Below are positions 1-8,969 of a stretch of DNA of 64,000 bases, one piece after another. Position 1 is the first letter of the stretch, and every line of letters begins with the position of its first letter. Position numbers and translations under genes: made by a program. The stretch comes from an uncultured Selenomonadales bacterium. Lineage in GTDB: Bacteria > Bacillota > Negativicutes > Selenomonadales > Selenomonadaceae. Location: assembly GCA_947165145.1 (NCBI GenBank), contig CAMUZG010000003.1, positions 1-64,000 on the forward strand, written 5' to 3'. The notes beneath the pieces are model-generated. The model saw only the letters and a list, made by a program, of their open reading frames with translations. It did no database searches and was not told the origin of the DNA.

Positions 1-54
1 AGCAGGGGACTGAAAATCCCCGTGTCAGTGGTTCGATTCCGCTCTGAGGCACCA
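1..54 (+). tRNA. tRNA-Phe (GAA), 5' end outside window
   Basis: The window opens inside a tRNA. A 5-bp anticodon stem (5-9 with 17-21) closes a seven-base loop with anticodon GAA at 12-14. A five-base variable loop follows, then a T-arm with the TTCGATT loop and the 3' acceptor strand ending in an encoded CCA (52-54). The short variable loop rules out Leu or Ser. The missing 5' half lies before base 1. Confidence 0.93.
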
Positions 55-65
55 TACGAAAATTC

Positions 66-92
66 AAGCCCGTCGATTGGCGGGCTTTTTTC
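66..92 (+). terminator. Rho-independent terminator after tRNA-Phe
   Basis: The arms AAGCCCG (66-72) and CGGGCTT (81-87) form a hairpin with an eight-base loop, followed by a T-run to 91. It lies twelve bases after the tRNA CCA and would end that transcript. Confidence 0.85.
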
Positions 93-102
93 GTTGGCAA
101 AT

Positions 103-1734
103 TCATCTGCATACGCCGCAACGTCGGCAACCGTCAAAACATTGCGGAGTCGATTTGAATTCGGCGGCACGATTGAATTCGTCGCGCAAATATTTTTTCG
201 TGAAACCTTGCTCCAAAAAATCCCACGGCAAATTTTCTTCAAACGGTATCGCTCGCAAATAAAAATCTTCGTCGAGACCGACAGCTTTGAAATTTCGCCG
301 AAAATCCTGCGCGGACTCCGACATTAAAACGACTTCGGAAATTTTTCGGTCACCGCGTGCCAAAATCGCTTGAACTTCCGCCGAACGCACCGACTCCGAA
401 ATTATTTCCACGCCGCGAAGATTTTTCAGCTGCCCACGCAAAATTTTAAATGCCTCGTCGAGATATTTTTTTTTCGCGAACGGCGACCACTGGAACGGCG
501 TGAACGGCTTCGGCACGAACGGATTGACGCTCAAAGTCAGTCGCCCGCCGCAAAATTTTTTGACACGCGCAGTGAGTTCGGCAATCGCTTCAACGTCGGC
601 AAGTTCCTCGAACGGCAAGCCGATCATGAAGTACAGGCGGAAATTTTTTATGCCCGCAGACAAGCCCAGCTCAATCGCGTTGAAAATGTTTTCTTCGGTT
701 ATGCCTTTGTTGACGACGGCACGCATTTTTTCCGAGCCGACTTCGGGCGCAATCGTCAACGTTTTCAAGCCACTCGCCGCCAACGATTTGACGAGTTCCG
801 ACGTGACCGAATCCGCGCGAAAACTTGCAACCGACATTTGCAGATGTTCGCCGAGAATGAATTTGCAAAGCTCATCGATTTGCGGGTAATCGGAGATTGC
901 CGCGCCCATCAAGCCGATTTTCTTGCCGAATTTCTTTGCGGCGACGATTTCATTTTTGAGCACGTCAAGCGAACGATTTCGCGGACGTCGAAAACAATAG
1001 CCCGCCATGCAAAATCTGCAGTGTCGCCCGCAACCGCGAGCCGTCTCAATCAGATACATGTTGAATTCTGCGTCGTCAGTCAAAATCGTCGAGTGCGCGG
1101 GGTGTTCGTCGAGATTGCTGACCCATTGACGCGAAACATTTTTTTTGAAAAGCGGCACGTAAATTCCGTCGAGTCGCGACAATTTTTCCAGACGTTGACG
1201 GCGCGGCAACTGTTCCGTGGCAATTATTTCGTCGATGAGCGGCGGCAAGATAACTTCACCTTCACCGACAACGAACGCGTCAAAAATTTCGGCGAGCGGT
1301 TCGGGATTGAACGTGGCGCACGGTCCTCCGGCAATGATTATCGGGTCGAAGTCGGTACGTTCGCTTGCACGCGGATTGATTTTGCCGAGCCGCAACATTT
1401 TCACGACGTTGAAATAATCGGGCTCGAAGCTCACCGAGAACCCGACGATTTGGAATTTGTTGAGCGGCGTTTGAGTCTCCAAGCTGAGTAGCGGAATATT
1501 TGCGCGGGAAATTTTTTCCAACGTCGATTGTTCGGGCAGGAAAAATCTTTCGCAGGAAATTTCCTTGTGCGAATTCAAAAGCCGATATATGATGTGAATT
1601 CCGAGGTTCGACATGCCGACGCGATAAAAATTCGGATATGCCAGCGCGAAACGCAATCGTCCGCCCGACTTGGCGACAAAATTTTTTTCACGCTCAAGCC
1701 GCGTCCGCAGTTCGTCTTCGTAACTGAACGCCAT
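103..1734 (-). CDS. B12-binding-type radical SAM protein (TIGR03960-like)
   Basis: This 543-residue protein has the radical SAM iron-sulfur motif CGRHCRFCMAGYC near residue 235, which holds a 4Fe-4S cluster and S-adenosylmethionine. The N-terminal part, with YPNFYRVGMSNLGIHIIY and a GGPCATFNPEPLAE stretch, resembles the cobalamin-binding fold found in these proteins. The C-terminus carries a Cys-rich DGCRRCGVC tail. Together these point to the uncharacterised TIGR03960 family, whose substrate is unknown. The ATG is supported by GGAGGG seven bases upstream. It is transcribed alone, away from the DUF512 gene, from a promoter at 1762-1789. Family assignment is fairly sure, function is not. Confidence 0.82.
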   Translation of the reverse strand: MAFSYEDELRTRLEREKNFVAKSGGRLRFALAYPNFYRVGMSNLGIHIIYRLLNSHKEISCERFFLPEQSTLEKISRANIPLLSLETQTPLNKFQIVGFSVSFEPDYFNVVKMLRLGKINPRASERTDFDPIIIAGGPCATFNPEPLAEIFDAFVVGEGEVILPPLIDEIIATEQLPRRQRLEKLSRLDGIYVPLFKKNVSRQWVSNLDEHPAHSTILTDDAEFNMYLIETARGCGRHCRFCMAGYCFRRPRNRSLDVLKNEIVAAKKFGKKIGLMGAAISDYPQIDELCKFILGEHLQMSVASFRADSVTSELVKSLAASGLKTLTIAPEVGSEKMRAVVNKGITEENIFNAIELGLSAGIKNFRLYFMIGLPFEELADVEAIAELTARVKKFCGGRLTLSVNPFVPKPFTPFQWSPFAKKKYLDEAFKILRGQLKNLRGVEIISESVRSAEVQAILARGDRKISEVVLMSESAQDFRRNFKAVGLDEDFYLRAIPFEENLPWDFLEQGFTKKYLRDEFNRAAEFKSTPQCFDGCRRCGVCR

Positions 1735-1761
1735 GAAATCCCTCCGTTAAGATTTTTCCAC

Positions 1762-1789
1762 ATGATACCAAAAAAATTTTCGTTGACAA
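1762..1789 (-). promoter_or_regulatory. Sigma-A-type promoter for the radical SAM gene
   Basis: Read on the minus strand, TTGTCA (1789-1784) and TATCAT (1767-1762) are separated by 16 bases and lie just upstream of the gene starting at 1734. Confidence 0.6.
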
Positions 1790-1823
1790 CTATCAGGCGA
1801 CAATTACGTTTGAAGTGAGCAAT

Positions 1824-1851
1824 ATAATTCCTAATTCCTAATTCCTAATTG
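1824..1851. repeat. Heptad repeat array CCTAATT (copy A)
   Basis: Three tandem copies of CCTAATT with a degenerate flank lie between divergent genes. This is the simplest member of the GGAATTA/T heptad family seen at eight or more intergenic sites in the window. Its right edge overlaps the -35 box of the DUF512 promoter. Confidence 0.8.
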
Positions 1852-1878
1852 ATAAGGTCGCGGCGTTCGTTGTATAAT
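1849..1878 (+). promoter_or_regulatory. Promoter for the DUF512-der operon
   Basis: TTGATA (1849-1854) and TATAAT (1873-1878) are 18 bases apart, 33 bases before the TTG start at 1911. The -35 box is partly made of the last base pairs of the heptad repeat. Confidence 0.75.
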
Positions 1879-1910
1879 CGACGCAATCAAAAATTCTTGG
1901 AGGATTTCAC

Positions 1911-3194
1911 TTGAACGGAATCATTACCAAAATCGAAGCGGGCAGTCTCGCTGAAGAGCTTGAACTCGTCGTTGGCGATAAAATTCTGCAGGTCAACGGA
2001 CACGCGCCGCTTGACATCATCGATTTGAGTTTCCAGCTTGCCGAAGAGGAAATTGAATTGCTCATCGAACACGCTGACGGTTCGCGCGAAATTATCGGCT
2101 TTGAAAAGGATATTGACGAGGAACTCGGCGCGGAATTTGAATCGGCTGTTTTTGACGGTGTTCGCCGTTGCAAAAATCACTGCGTCTTCTGCTTCGTCGA
2201 TATGATTGCGCCGAATATGCGCCGCACGCTGTCAATCAAGGACGACGATTATCGGCTGAGCTTTTTGTTTGGCAATTTCATCACGCTGACGAACATGACC
2301 GCAAAAGATTTTCGCCGCATAAAAAATTTTCACCTGTCGCCGCTGTTCGTGTCAGTGCACACAATGAATCCCGACCTTCGCGCGAAGATGTTGCGGACGC
2401 CACGAGCTGCCAACATTCAAACACAACTCGACGAACTTGAGCGGGCAGGAGTCGAATATCACACGCAAGTTGTCCTGTGCGCGGGACTGAATGACGGCGC
2501 GGAACTTGACTACACCATCGCGGAAATTTTGAAACGTCGACCGCACGCATTGAGTTTGGCGATTGTGCCTGTCGGTGTGACGCGTCATCGTCGCGACAAA
2601 TTCCCGCTCAATCAGTTCGATAAAAATTCTGCCGCAAAAGTCATTGAGCAGGTTGAACATTTTCAACGCCGAGTTCGCACAGAAATCGGGCGAACGTTCG
2701 TTTATTTGGGCGACGAATTTTATTTTCTTGCCGAGAAAAATTTTCCGCCCGCCGAATTTTACGACGACTTCCCGCAGATTGAAAACGGTATCGGCATGAC
2801 ACGCAACTTCATAGACGAATTTCACGCCGAAAAAAATTTTGACGCCAAAAATTTTTCTGTTGATGTGGTTTGCGGAACGTCGATTGCCAAAGTCTTCAAA
2901 CGCTTGACTGCCGATAAGCCGAACGTGCGAATTGTGCCCGTCGTGAATAAATTTTTCGGCGAGCGCGTCAACGTGTCGGGATTGCTGACGGGCGGCGACA
3001 TTATAAGCGCGTTGAAGGAAATCGGCGGCTCACGCGACTTGATTCTGATTCCCGCGACTGCGCTAAAATCTGGCGAAGAAATTTTCCTTGACGACGTGAC
3101 ACTCGACGACATGCGAAAAATTTTCGAGCCCGCGCAGATTATCCCGATTCACGACGGCGGCGAATTCAAACGAACTTTGGAGGGAAATTTATGA
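1911..3194 (+). CDS. DUF512 family radical SAM protein with PDZ-like N-terminus
   Basis: A 427-residue protein starting with TTG, supported by GGAGG at 1899-1903. Residues 1-65 form a PDZ-like domain. A radical SAM-type cluster motif CKNHCVFCF follows near residue 87, and the C-terminal half matches the DUF512 domain, including a GLLTGGDI stretch. Its biochemical role is unknown. It overlaps the next gene, der, by ATGA, so the two are translationally coupled. DUF512 proteins are commonly found beside der in Firmicutes, which makes a link to ribosome or iron-sulfur biology possible but unproven. Confidence 0.88.
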   Translation: MNGIITKIEAGSLAEELELVVGDKILQVNGHAPLDIIDLSFQLAEEEIELLIEHADGSREIIGFEKDIDEELGAEFESAVFDGVRRCKNHCVFCFVDMIAPNMRRTLSIKDDDYRLSFLFGNFITLTNMTAKDFRRIKNFHLSPLFVSVHTMNPDLRAKMLRTPRAANIQTQLDELERAGVEYHTQVVLCAGLNDGAELDYTIAEILKRRPHALSLAIVPVGVTRHRRDKFPLNQFDKNSAAKVIEQVEHFQRRVRTEIGRTFVYLGDEFYFLAEKNFPPAEFYDDFPQIENGIGMTRNFIDEFHAEKNFDAKNFSVDVVCGTSIAKVFKRLTADKPNVRIVPVVNKFFGERVNVSGLLTGGDIISALKEIGGSRDLILIPATALKSGEEIFLDDVTLDDMRKIFEPAQIIPIHDGGEFKRTLEGNL

Positions 3195-4525
3195 GCAAAC
3201 CGATTGTTGCAATCGTCGGGCGACCGAACGTCGGCAAATCCACGCTGTTCAATCAAATTGGCAAACGACGCGTGTCAATCGTCGACGACATGGCGGGCGT
3301 CACGCGCGACAGAATTTACATGGACGCAACTTGGCTTGACCGCGAATTCACGCTGATTGACACGGGCGGTATAGAAATCAAATCTGCGGACAAAATTTTG
3401 ACGGAAATTCGCACGCAGGCAAAAATCGCTGTCGACGAGGCTGATGTTATTGTCTTCGTCACGGACGGACGCGCGGGACTCACTGCCGACGATGAAGCCG
3501 TTGCAAAATTTCTGCGCGGCACCGACAAACCGATTATCCTTGCCGTGAACAAAGTCGACACGCCGCAACTTGAAGATGAGCTGTACGAATTTTACAATCT
3601 CGGACTCGGCGAACCGATTGGCATTTCCGCAAGCAACGCGCTCAATCTCGGCGACCTTCTCGACGCGGTGATAAAAACTTTTCCGCAAACCGAAATCGAA
3701 ACGCGCGACGAAGACGAAATCCGAATTGCAGTTATCGGACGCCCGAACGTCGGCAAATCGTCACTGGTCAACGCAATGCTCGGCGAAGAACGCGTTATAG
3801 TCAGCGACATTCCAGGCACTACTCGCGACGCAATCGACACGCACTTTTTCGTTGACGGCACAAAGTTCACGCTGATTGATACGGCGGGCATGAGGCGCAA
3901 ATCCAAGATTGATGAGCCTGTCGAACGTTACAGCGTGATTCGTTCGTTGAGGGCGATTGACCGCGCGGACGTCGTGTTGATGTTGATTGAAGCTCCCGTC
4001 GGTGTCACTGAACAGGATAAAAAAATTGCGGGCTACGCGCACGATTCGGGCAAAGGTTGCGTTATCGTCGTCAACAAATGGGACATCTTCCCGAACAAGC
4101 ACGACCGTTCAACCAACCGCTTCACCGACGATTTGCGCGAACGTCTCGGATTTTTGCAATACGCGCCTGTTGTTTATATCAGTGCTTTGACTGGGCAACG
4201 TGTCGACCGCGTGACCGAGCTTGTTAAATTCGTCGCCGAACAGCAATCAATGCGCATTCAAACGAGCATTTTGAACGAACTGATTCGCGACGCCGTGGCA
4301 GTCAATCCGCCGCCGTCGAAGAAGGGCAAGTCCGCGAAAATTTTCTTCGTCACGCAAGCCGACATCAATCCGCCGCGATTTATCATCTTCGTCAACGAGC
4401 CCGAACTGTTGCATTTCTCGTACCTGCGTTTCATTGAAAATCGTCTGCGCGAAAGTTTTGGATTCGAGGGCACGCCGCTAAAATTTATCGTCCGCAAACA
4501 TAATCAGAAGACCGACGAACAGTAG
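3191..4525 (+). CDS. der: Ribosome-assembly GTPase Der (EngA)
   Basis: This 444-residue protein has two tandem GTPase domains. The first has P-loop GRPNVGKST at residue 10 and a DTGG switch; the second has GRPNVGKSS near residue 183, DTAGMRRKS and NKWD. A C-terminal KH-like domain ends with LRFIENRLRESFGFEGTPLK. Der acts in maturation of the 50S ribosomal subunit. The length is normal for the family. The ATG overlaps the DUF512 stop. Confidence 0.97.
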   Translation: MSKPIVAIVGRPNVGKSTLFNQIGKRRVSIVDDMAGVTRDRIYMDATWLDREFTLIDTGGIEIKSADKILTEIRTQAKIAVDEADVIVFVTDGRAGLTADDEAVAKFLRGTDKPIILAVNKVDTPQLEDELYEFYNLGLGEPIGISASNALNLGDLLDAVIKTFPQTEIETRDEDEIRIAVIGRPNVGKSSLVNAMLGEERVIVSDIPGTTRDAIDTHFFVDGTKFTLIDTAGMRRKSKIDEPVERYSVIRSLRAIDRADVVLMLIEAPVGVTEQDKKIAGYAHDSGKGCVIVVNKWDIFPNKHDRSTNRFTDDLRERLGFLQYAPVVYISALTGQRVDRVTELVKFVAEQQSMRIQTSILNELIRDAVAVNPPPSKKGKSAKIFFVTQADINPPRFIIFVNEPELLHFSYLRFIENRLRESFGFEGTPLKFIVRKHNQKTDEQ

Positions 4526-4553
4526 CCGACCAATGCGTGAACAGTTCAAGACG

Positions 4554-4582
4554 TTGCTTAAAGCGCGACGGTGCAGTATAAT
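4554..4582 (+). promoter_or_regulatory. Promoter for def-hisIE
   Basis: TTGCTT (4554-4559) and TATAAT (4577-4582) are separated by 17 bases, 31 bases before the def ATG. Confidence 0.72.
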
Positions 4583-4613
4583 CGGCACGGAAAAAATTTT
4601 TGGAGGCTGACTT

Positions 4614-5087
4614 ATGGCTCTGCTTGAAATAAAAAAGGCGGGCGACCCAATCTTAAAGACCGTGTGCGCTCCGGTTGATAAGATTGATAAACGCCTGCGC
4701 AAACTTTTGGACAACATGGCGGAAACAATGTACGCAAGCGACGGCGTCGGAATTGCTGCCCCGCAAGTTGGTGAAACGATTCGTGCCGTTGTCATCGACG
4801 TCGACAAAAAAAATCGCTACGACTTGATTAACCCCGTCATCACGCACCGCGAAGGTTCCGTCATCGACAGCGAAGGTTGTCTGTCTTGCCCCGAACTGTT
4901 CGGTGACGTTGAGCGTGCCGAAAAAGTTCGCGTCGAATACATCAGCCGCTTCGGCAAGAAAAAAATTCTCGACGCTGACGGCTTGCTTGCCCGTTGCATT
5001 CAACACGAACTCGATCATCTTGAAGGTCAACTTTTCATCGACATCGCCAAAAACATCACCAAGGGCAAAAAAAATTCGGAGGCGTGA
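4614..5087 (+). CDS. def: Peptide deformylase
   Basis: This 157-residue enzyme removes the formyl group from the first methionine of new proteins. All three family motifs are present: GVGIAAPQVG, EGCLSCP with the metal-binding Cys, and QHELDHLEG with the two metal-binding His and the catalytic Glu. The start follows TGGAGG. It is the first gene of a two-gene operon with hisIE. A map gene lies elsewhere in the window. Confidence 0.97.
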   Translation: MALLEIKKAGDPILKTVCAPVDKIDKRLRKLLDNMAETMYASDGVGIAAPQVGETIRAVVIDVDKKNRYDLINPVITHREGSVIDSEGCLSCPELFGDVERAEKVRVEYISRFGKKKILDADGLLARCIQHELDHLEGQLFIDIAKNITKGKKNSEA

Positions 5088-5093
5088 ATTTAC

Positions 5094-5792
5094 ATGGACA
5101 TTGACATCAGCAAAATTAAATTCAATCAGCACGGACTCGTTCCGGCAATCGTTCAGGAAGAAAGCGGACAAGTGCTCATGCTTGCCTACATGAACGAAGA
5201 ATCGCTCAAAAAAACTATCGAAACGGGCTACACGCACTTTTACAGCCGCAGTCGTCAAACGCTTTGGAAAAAGGGCGAGACCAGCGGTAACGTCCAACAG
5301 GTCAAGGCTCTCTACTACGATTGCGACGGCGACGCGCTCTTGGTTAAAGTTCATCAAACGGGCGTGGCGTGTCACACGGGAACTTATTCGTGCTTCAGCG
5401 GTCGTCGCCTCGACGAAAATAAAAATCTTCCCGCCGTCGTCGAACAGCCGCCCGAAAATTTGTCGCTCGTCCTGTATGAACTTTATTCCGTCATCAAAGA
5501 CAGGCAGCGTCATCCCGTCGAAGGTTCCTACACGAATTATCTTTTCAACATGGGGCACGACAAAATTCTCAAGAAAGTCGGCGAAGAAGCTGTAGAAACG
5601 ATTATCGCGTCGAAGAACGGTGTTGACGAACAGATTTTGTACGAGATGGGCGACCTGTGGTATCACTGCTTAGTTTTGTTGGCGTGGCACGGTATCAAGC
5701 CCGAAGAACTTTTTGCCGAGCTGATGAGTCGTCGCAAGGGCGGCAGTTATCACAAGTTCACGGGCAAAACGGGTGAACGTCCCGCCGATTAA
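5094..5792 (+). CDS. hisI: Bifunctional phosphoribosyl-AMP cyclohydrolase / phosphoribosyl-ATP pyrophosphatase
   Basis: A 232-residue HisI-HisE fusion for steps two and three of histidine synthesis. Residues 1-115 form the cyclohydrolase with [18 protein letters not shown] and the zinc-binding GVACHTG...C motifs. The C-terminal part is the MazG-like pyrophosphatase with the helix [15 protein letters not shown]. The start has GGAGG at 5078-5082. No other his genes are visible nearby, so it is detached from the rest of the pathway and cotranscribed with def. A terminator follows. Confidence 0.95.
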   Translation: MDIDISKIKFNQHGLVPAIVQEESGQVLMLAYMNEESLKKTIETGYTHFYSRSRQTLWKKGETSGNVQQVKALYYDCDGDALLVKVHQTGVACHTGTYSCFSGRRLDENKNLPAVVEQPPENLSLVLYELYSVIKDRQRHPVEGSYTNYLFNMGHDKILKKVGEEAVETIIASKNGVDEQILYEMGDLWYHCLVLLAWHGIKPEELFAELMSRRKGGSYHKFTGKTGERPAD

Positions 5793-5813
5793 CGCGCATT
5801 GCAGACAAAAACG

Positions 5814-5843
5814 GCTCCTTCCAACTGCGGAGGAGCTTTTTTT
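5814..5843 (+). terminator. Terminator of the def-hisIE operon
   Basis: GCTCCT/AGGAGC arms with an inner CC/GG pair, one bulged T, a short loop and a seven-T run (5837-5843) lie 20 bases after the hisIE stop. Confidence 0.85.
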
Positions 5844-5878
5844 CAATTTGGAATTAGGAATTTGGAATTTGGAATTAA
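5844..5878. repeat. Heptad repeat array GGAATTA/T (copy B)
   Basis: About four tandem heptads of the form TTGGAAT/TAGGAAT fill the gap between the hisIE terminator and the convergent membrane-protein gene. Confidence 0.8.
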
Positions 5879-5883
5879 ATCGC

Positions 5884-6288
5884 TCAATCGAACAAAATTT
5901 TCATCATGGCTTGCAAATTTTCGTAAGCCGTCTTCCAAAGCGGAATCATCGACACGCACAAGAACAGCACGTAATTTAAAATCAGCGTCGGCACGGATCT
6001 TTTCGCGACTGTCCAGAACGCCAGAAACCAGCACATAATCCAGATTGCAAGCTGCCACGTCTCCGCGACAATCATGTCTTTGTACGCCGCGTAAATCAAC
6101 GCGCTCACCGCAATCAGCAACAACATCGACAAGCCGAGAATCCATTTGAAGCGCGTCGTCATGTGGAAGATACCGTTGCCGTTTTCGTCCTTGACATCGT
6201 CGAGTGAGCTGACATCAAAGCGTGCGTCACCTTCGCGATATTCGTCTTGCGCGGCGGTCTTTTTTAATTTGTCGTCGTTGTCGTTCAT
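5884..6288 (-). CDS. Small three-helix membrane protein, unknown function
   Basis: This 134-residue protein has a charged, acidic N-terminal region of about 50 residues followed by three hydrophobic segments, beginning FKWILGLSMLLLIAVSALIYAA. An upstream in-frame start exists at 6339, but the ATG at 6288 has GGGAGG eight bases before it and is preferred. I do not recognise the family. It is divergent from gyrA, with a heptad repeat at each side. Coding is supported by the ribosome binding site and the membrane pattern only. Confidence 0.7.
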   Translation of the reverse strand: MNDNDDKLKKTAAQDEYREGDARFDVSSLDDVKDENGNGIFHMTTRFKWILGLSMLLLIAVSALIYAAYKDMIVAETWQLAIWIMCWFLAFWTVAKRSVPTLILNYVLFLCVSMIPLWKTAYENLQAMMKILFD

Positions 6289-6367
6289 GAGATCGCCTCC
6301 CCTGCGCCGAATTTTAAAATGACGGTTGCCCTTCGTCAAGCGATAATTGCAAGCCGTGCGGCGAAGA

Positions 6368-6397
6368 TTGGACTTTTGGCGGAGACAGTGGTATTAT
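6368..6397 (+). promoter_or_regulatory. Promoter for gyrA
   Basis: TTGGAC (6368-6373) and TATTAT (6392-6397) are 18 bases apart. The long inverted heptad repeat 6399-6478 would lie in the 5' untranslated leader of gyrA. Confidence 0.65.
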
Positions 6398-6398
6398 C

Positions 6399-6478
6399 AA
6401 TTAGGAATTAGGAATTTGGAATTTGGAATGATGACGCGGCTTTTAATTCCTAATTCATAATTCCACATTCCTAATTGT
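6399..6478. repeat. Inverted pair of heptad arrays (copy C) in the gyrA leader
   Basis: A left arm of about four GGAATTA/T heptads (6399-6430) faces a right arm of about four complementary heptads (6443-6478) across a short GC-rich loop. The RNA could form a long AT-rich hairpin ending close to the gyrA ribosome binding site. Confidence 0.85.
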
Positions 6479-6495
6479 TAAAATGAGGTGAGACA

Positions 6496-8937
6496 GTGCA
6501 AGAGTTAGATTTCGGTCACGGGAAGATTGTTCCCGTCAATCTCGAACACGAGATGAAATTTTCCTACATAGATTACGCAATGTCGGTTATAGTGGCGCGA
6601 GCCCTGCCCGATGTTCGCGACGGCTTGAAGCCCGTGCACCGCAGAATTCTTTACGCGATGCAGGAAGCCGGCATGACAAGCGGTAAGCCTTACAAAAAAT
6701 CGGCGCGTATCGTCGGTGAAGTTTTAGGTAAATATCATCCGCACGGCGACACGTCCGTTTACGACGCGATTGTTCGTATGGCGCAGGATTTTTCAATGCG
6801 TTATCAACTTGCGGACGGTCACGGCAATTTCGGTTCAGTCGACGGCGACCCCGCTGCCGCAATGCGCTACACTGAAGTTCGCATGTCGAAAATTTCCGAG
6901 CTCATGTTGCAGGACATTGAAAAAGAAACTGTCGACTTCGTGCCCAACTATGACGAATCGCTTAAAGAACCGAGTGTTCTGCCCGCGAAATTCCCGCAAC
7001 TGCTTGTTAACGGCACGTCGGGTATCGCTGTTGCAATGGCAACGAATATTCCGCCGCACAATATTGGCGAAGTCATCGACGCGACGCTTCTAATGATTGA
7101 CGACCCCGACGCCACGATAAGCGATTTGCTCAAAATTGTTCGCGGTCCCGACTTCCCAACGGCAGGGCTGATTATCGGACGTGAAGGAATTCGCGACGCT
7201 TACGCCACGGGACGCGGCTCAATCAAAATGCGGGCTCGCACATCGATTGAAAAGCTTCCCAACGGCAAAAGTAGAATCGTCGTAACTGAACTGCCGTATC
7301 AAGTCAACAAAGCGCGACTTATCGAAAAAATTGCCGACCTCGTGCGCGACAAGACAATCGAAGGCATAACCGACTTGCGCGACGAATCCGACCGCGACGG
7401 CATGAGAATTGCAATCGACCTGCGCCGCGACGTCACGCCGCAAATCATCTTAAATCAGCTGTTCAAGCATACGCAAATGCAAGACACGTTCGGCGTTATA
7501 ATGCTCGCGCTCGTCAATGGCACTCCGCGAATTCTCAAGCTCAAAGAAATTCTCAAGCTCTACATCAAGCACCAAGAAGAAGTTATCACGCGACGCACAA
7601 AGTTTGACCTGTCGAAGGCAAAGGCACGCGCTCACATTTTGGAAGGTTTGACGATTGCCGTTAAAAATCTCGACGACGTGATAAAAATTATCCGCGACAG
7701 TGTGGCAACCAGTGACGCAAAACTCAAGCTGATGATGGCGTTTGAATTCAGTGAAGCACAAACTCAAGCGATACTTGAACTGCGCCTGCAAAAACTCACC
7801 GGTCTTGAACGCGACAAACTCAACGAAGAATATCGCAATGTCCTTGCCGCGATTGATCGCTACGAAAAAATTTTGTCCGACGAACAAATGATTCTGCAGA
7901 TTATCAAAGACGAGTTGACGGCGGTTAAAGCTAAATTCAACGACGAACGACGCACCGAGATTGTCGGCGAAGAATTGCCCGCGTTCGAGGCTGAGGACTT
8001 GATTGACGACGACGACGTTGTCATCACGCTCACGCACGGCGGATACGTCAAACGCATTGACCTTGACGCTTATCGCAAGCAGAAACGCGGCGGTATCGGC
8101 GTTACGGGCATGGGCACCAAGGAAGAAGATTTCGTCGAGCAAATTTTGGTCACAACGACGCACCACACAATTTTATTCTTCACGAACAAAGGCAAAGTCT
8201 TCCACCTGAAGGCGTATCAGATTAACGAGTCGGGACGCGCCGCCAAAGGCAATCACATCAGCAACTTGCTCATGATGGAGCCCGACGAGACAATCACCGC
8301 GATGATTAAAGTTCGCGAATTTGACCCGACGCGTTACCTGTTCATGGCGACGAAGAAAGGCATTGTCAAGAAAACTCAACTGTCCGAGTTCAGCTCCATG
8401 AACAAGCGCGGACTTGTTGCAATCAAACTCGACAAGGACGACGAATTGATTGGCGTCAAATTCACCGAGGGCGAACGTTACATCATTTTAGGCACGGCGC
8501 AAGGCATGGCGATTGCTTTTGCGGAAGAAGAAGTTCGTTCAATGGGCAGAGCAACTCGCGGCGTTCACGGTATCAAACTCAGAAAAGGTGACCGCGTTAT
8601 CGGCATGGACAAATTGCGCAAAGGTGCCGAGATTTTGACTGTCAGCGCGGAAGGTATCGGCAAACGCACTCCCGCCGAAGAATATCGCCCGCAAGGTCGT
8701 GGCGGTAGAGGTCTCGTCAACATGAAAATTACCGAGAAGACAGGCGAAGTCGTCGGCATTAAAGTTGTCACGCCCGATCAGGAACTTTTGTTGGTGACGA
8801 CGGAAGGCATTGTCATTCGCACGAACGTCGACGACATACGCTCAATCGGTCGCAACACGCAAGGCGTCATTCTCATGAAGACCAAGGAAGACGATAAAGT
8901 TGCAGGTCTCGCTACCGTCACGCTTCGGAACGAGTAA
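6496..8937 (+). CDS. gyrA: DNA gyrase subunit A
   Basis: An 813-residue type II topoisomerase A subunit that breaks and rejoins DNA during negative supercoiling. The start is GTG after GAGGTG. The N-terminal motif [20 protein letters not shown] and the catalytic Tyr in [12 protein letters not shown] are clear. The C-terminal beta-pinwheel repeats include the GyrA-box region QKRGGIG, a one-residue variant of QRRGGKG-type boxes, which favours GyrA over ParC. gyrB is not adjacent in this window. The quinolone-resistance region reads [15 protein letters not shown], with Thr at the position that is usually Ser. Confidence 0.95.
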   Translation: MQELDFGHGKIVPVNLEHEMKFSYIDYAMSVIVARALPDVRDGLKPVHRRILYAMQEAGMTSGKPYKKSARIVGEVLGKYHPHGDTSVYDAIVRMAQDFSMRYQLADGHGNFGSVDGDPAAAMRYTEVRMSKISELMLQDIEKETVDFVPNYDESLKEPSVLPAKFPQLLVNGTSGIAVAMATNIPPHNIGEVIDATLLMIDDPDATISDLLKIVRGPDFPTAGLIIGREGIRDAYATGRGSIKMRARTSIEKLPNGKSRIVVTELPYQVNKARLIEKIADLVRDKTIEGITDLRDESDRDGMRIAIDLRRDVTPQIILNQLFKHTQMQDTFGVIMLALVNGTPRILKLKEILKLYIKHQEEVITRRTKFDLSKAKARAHILEGLTIAVKNLDDVIKIIRDSVATSDAKLKLMMAFEFSEAQTQAILELRLQKLTGLERDKLNEEYRNVLAAIDRYEKILSDEQMILQIIKDELTAVKAKFNDERRTEIVGEELPAFEAEDLIDDDDVVITLTHGGYVKRIDLDAYRKQKRGGIGVTGMGTKEEDFVEQILVTTTHHTILFFTNKGKVFHLKAYQINESGRAAKGNHISNLLMMEPDETITAMIKVREFDPTRYLFMATKKGIVKKTQLSEFSSMNKRGLVAIKLDKDDELIGVKFTEGERYIILGTAQGMAIAFAEEEVRSMGRATRGVHGIKLRKGDRVIGMDKLRKGAEILTVSAEGIGKRTPAEEYRPQGRGGRGLVNMKITEKTGEVVGIKVVTPDQELLLVTTEGIVIRTNVDDIRSIGRNTQGVILMKTKEDDKVAGLATVTLRNE

Positions 8938-8969
8938 TTGCTTGCAAAAATTTCGGAAGGTGATTTTAT

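Noticed and set aside
370-1491. Long plus-strand frame opposite the radical SAM gene
   Set aside because: It lies fully antisense to a recognisable gene, has no ribosome binding site and its residues are biased as expected for a shadow frame.
6399-6478. CRISPR array at the heptad repeats
   Set aside because: Units are seven bases, have no spacers of 30 bases or more and no cas genes are present.
6496-8937. Topoisomerase IV subunit ParC instead of GyrA
   Set aside because: A GyrA-box-like QKRGGIG and a full set of C-terminal repeats favour GyrA; parE is not adjacent.
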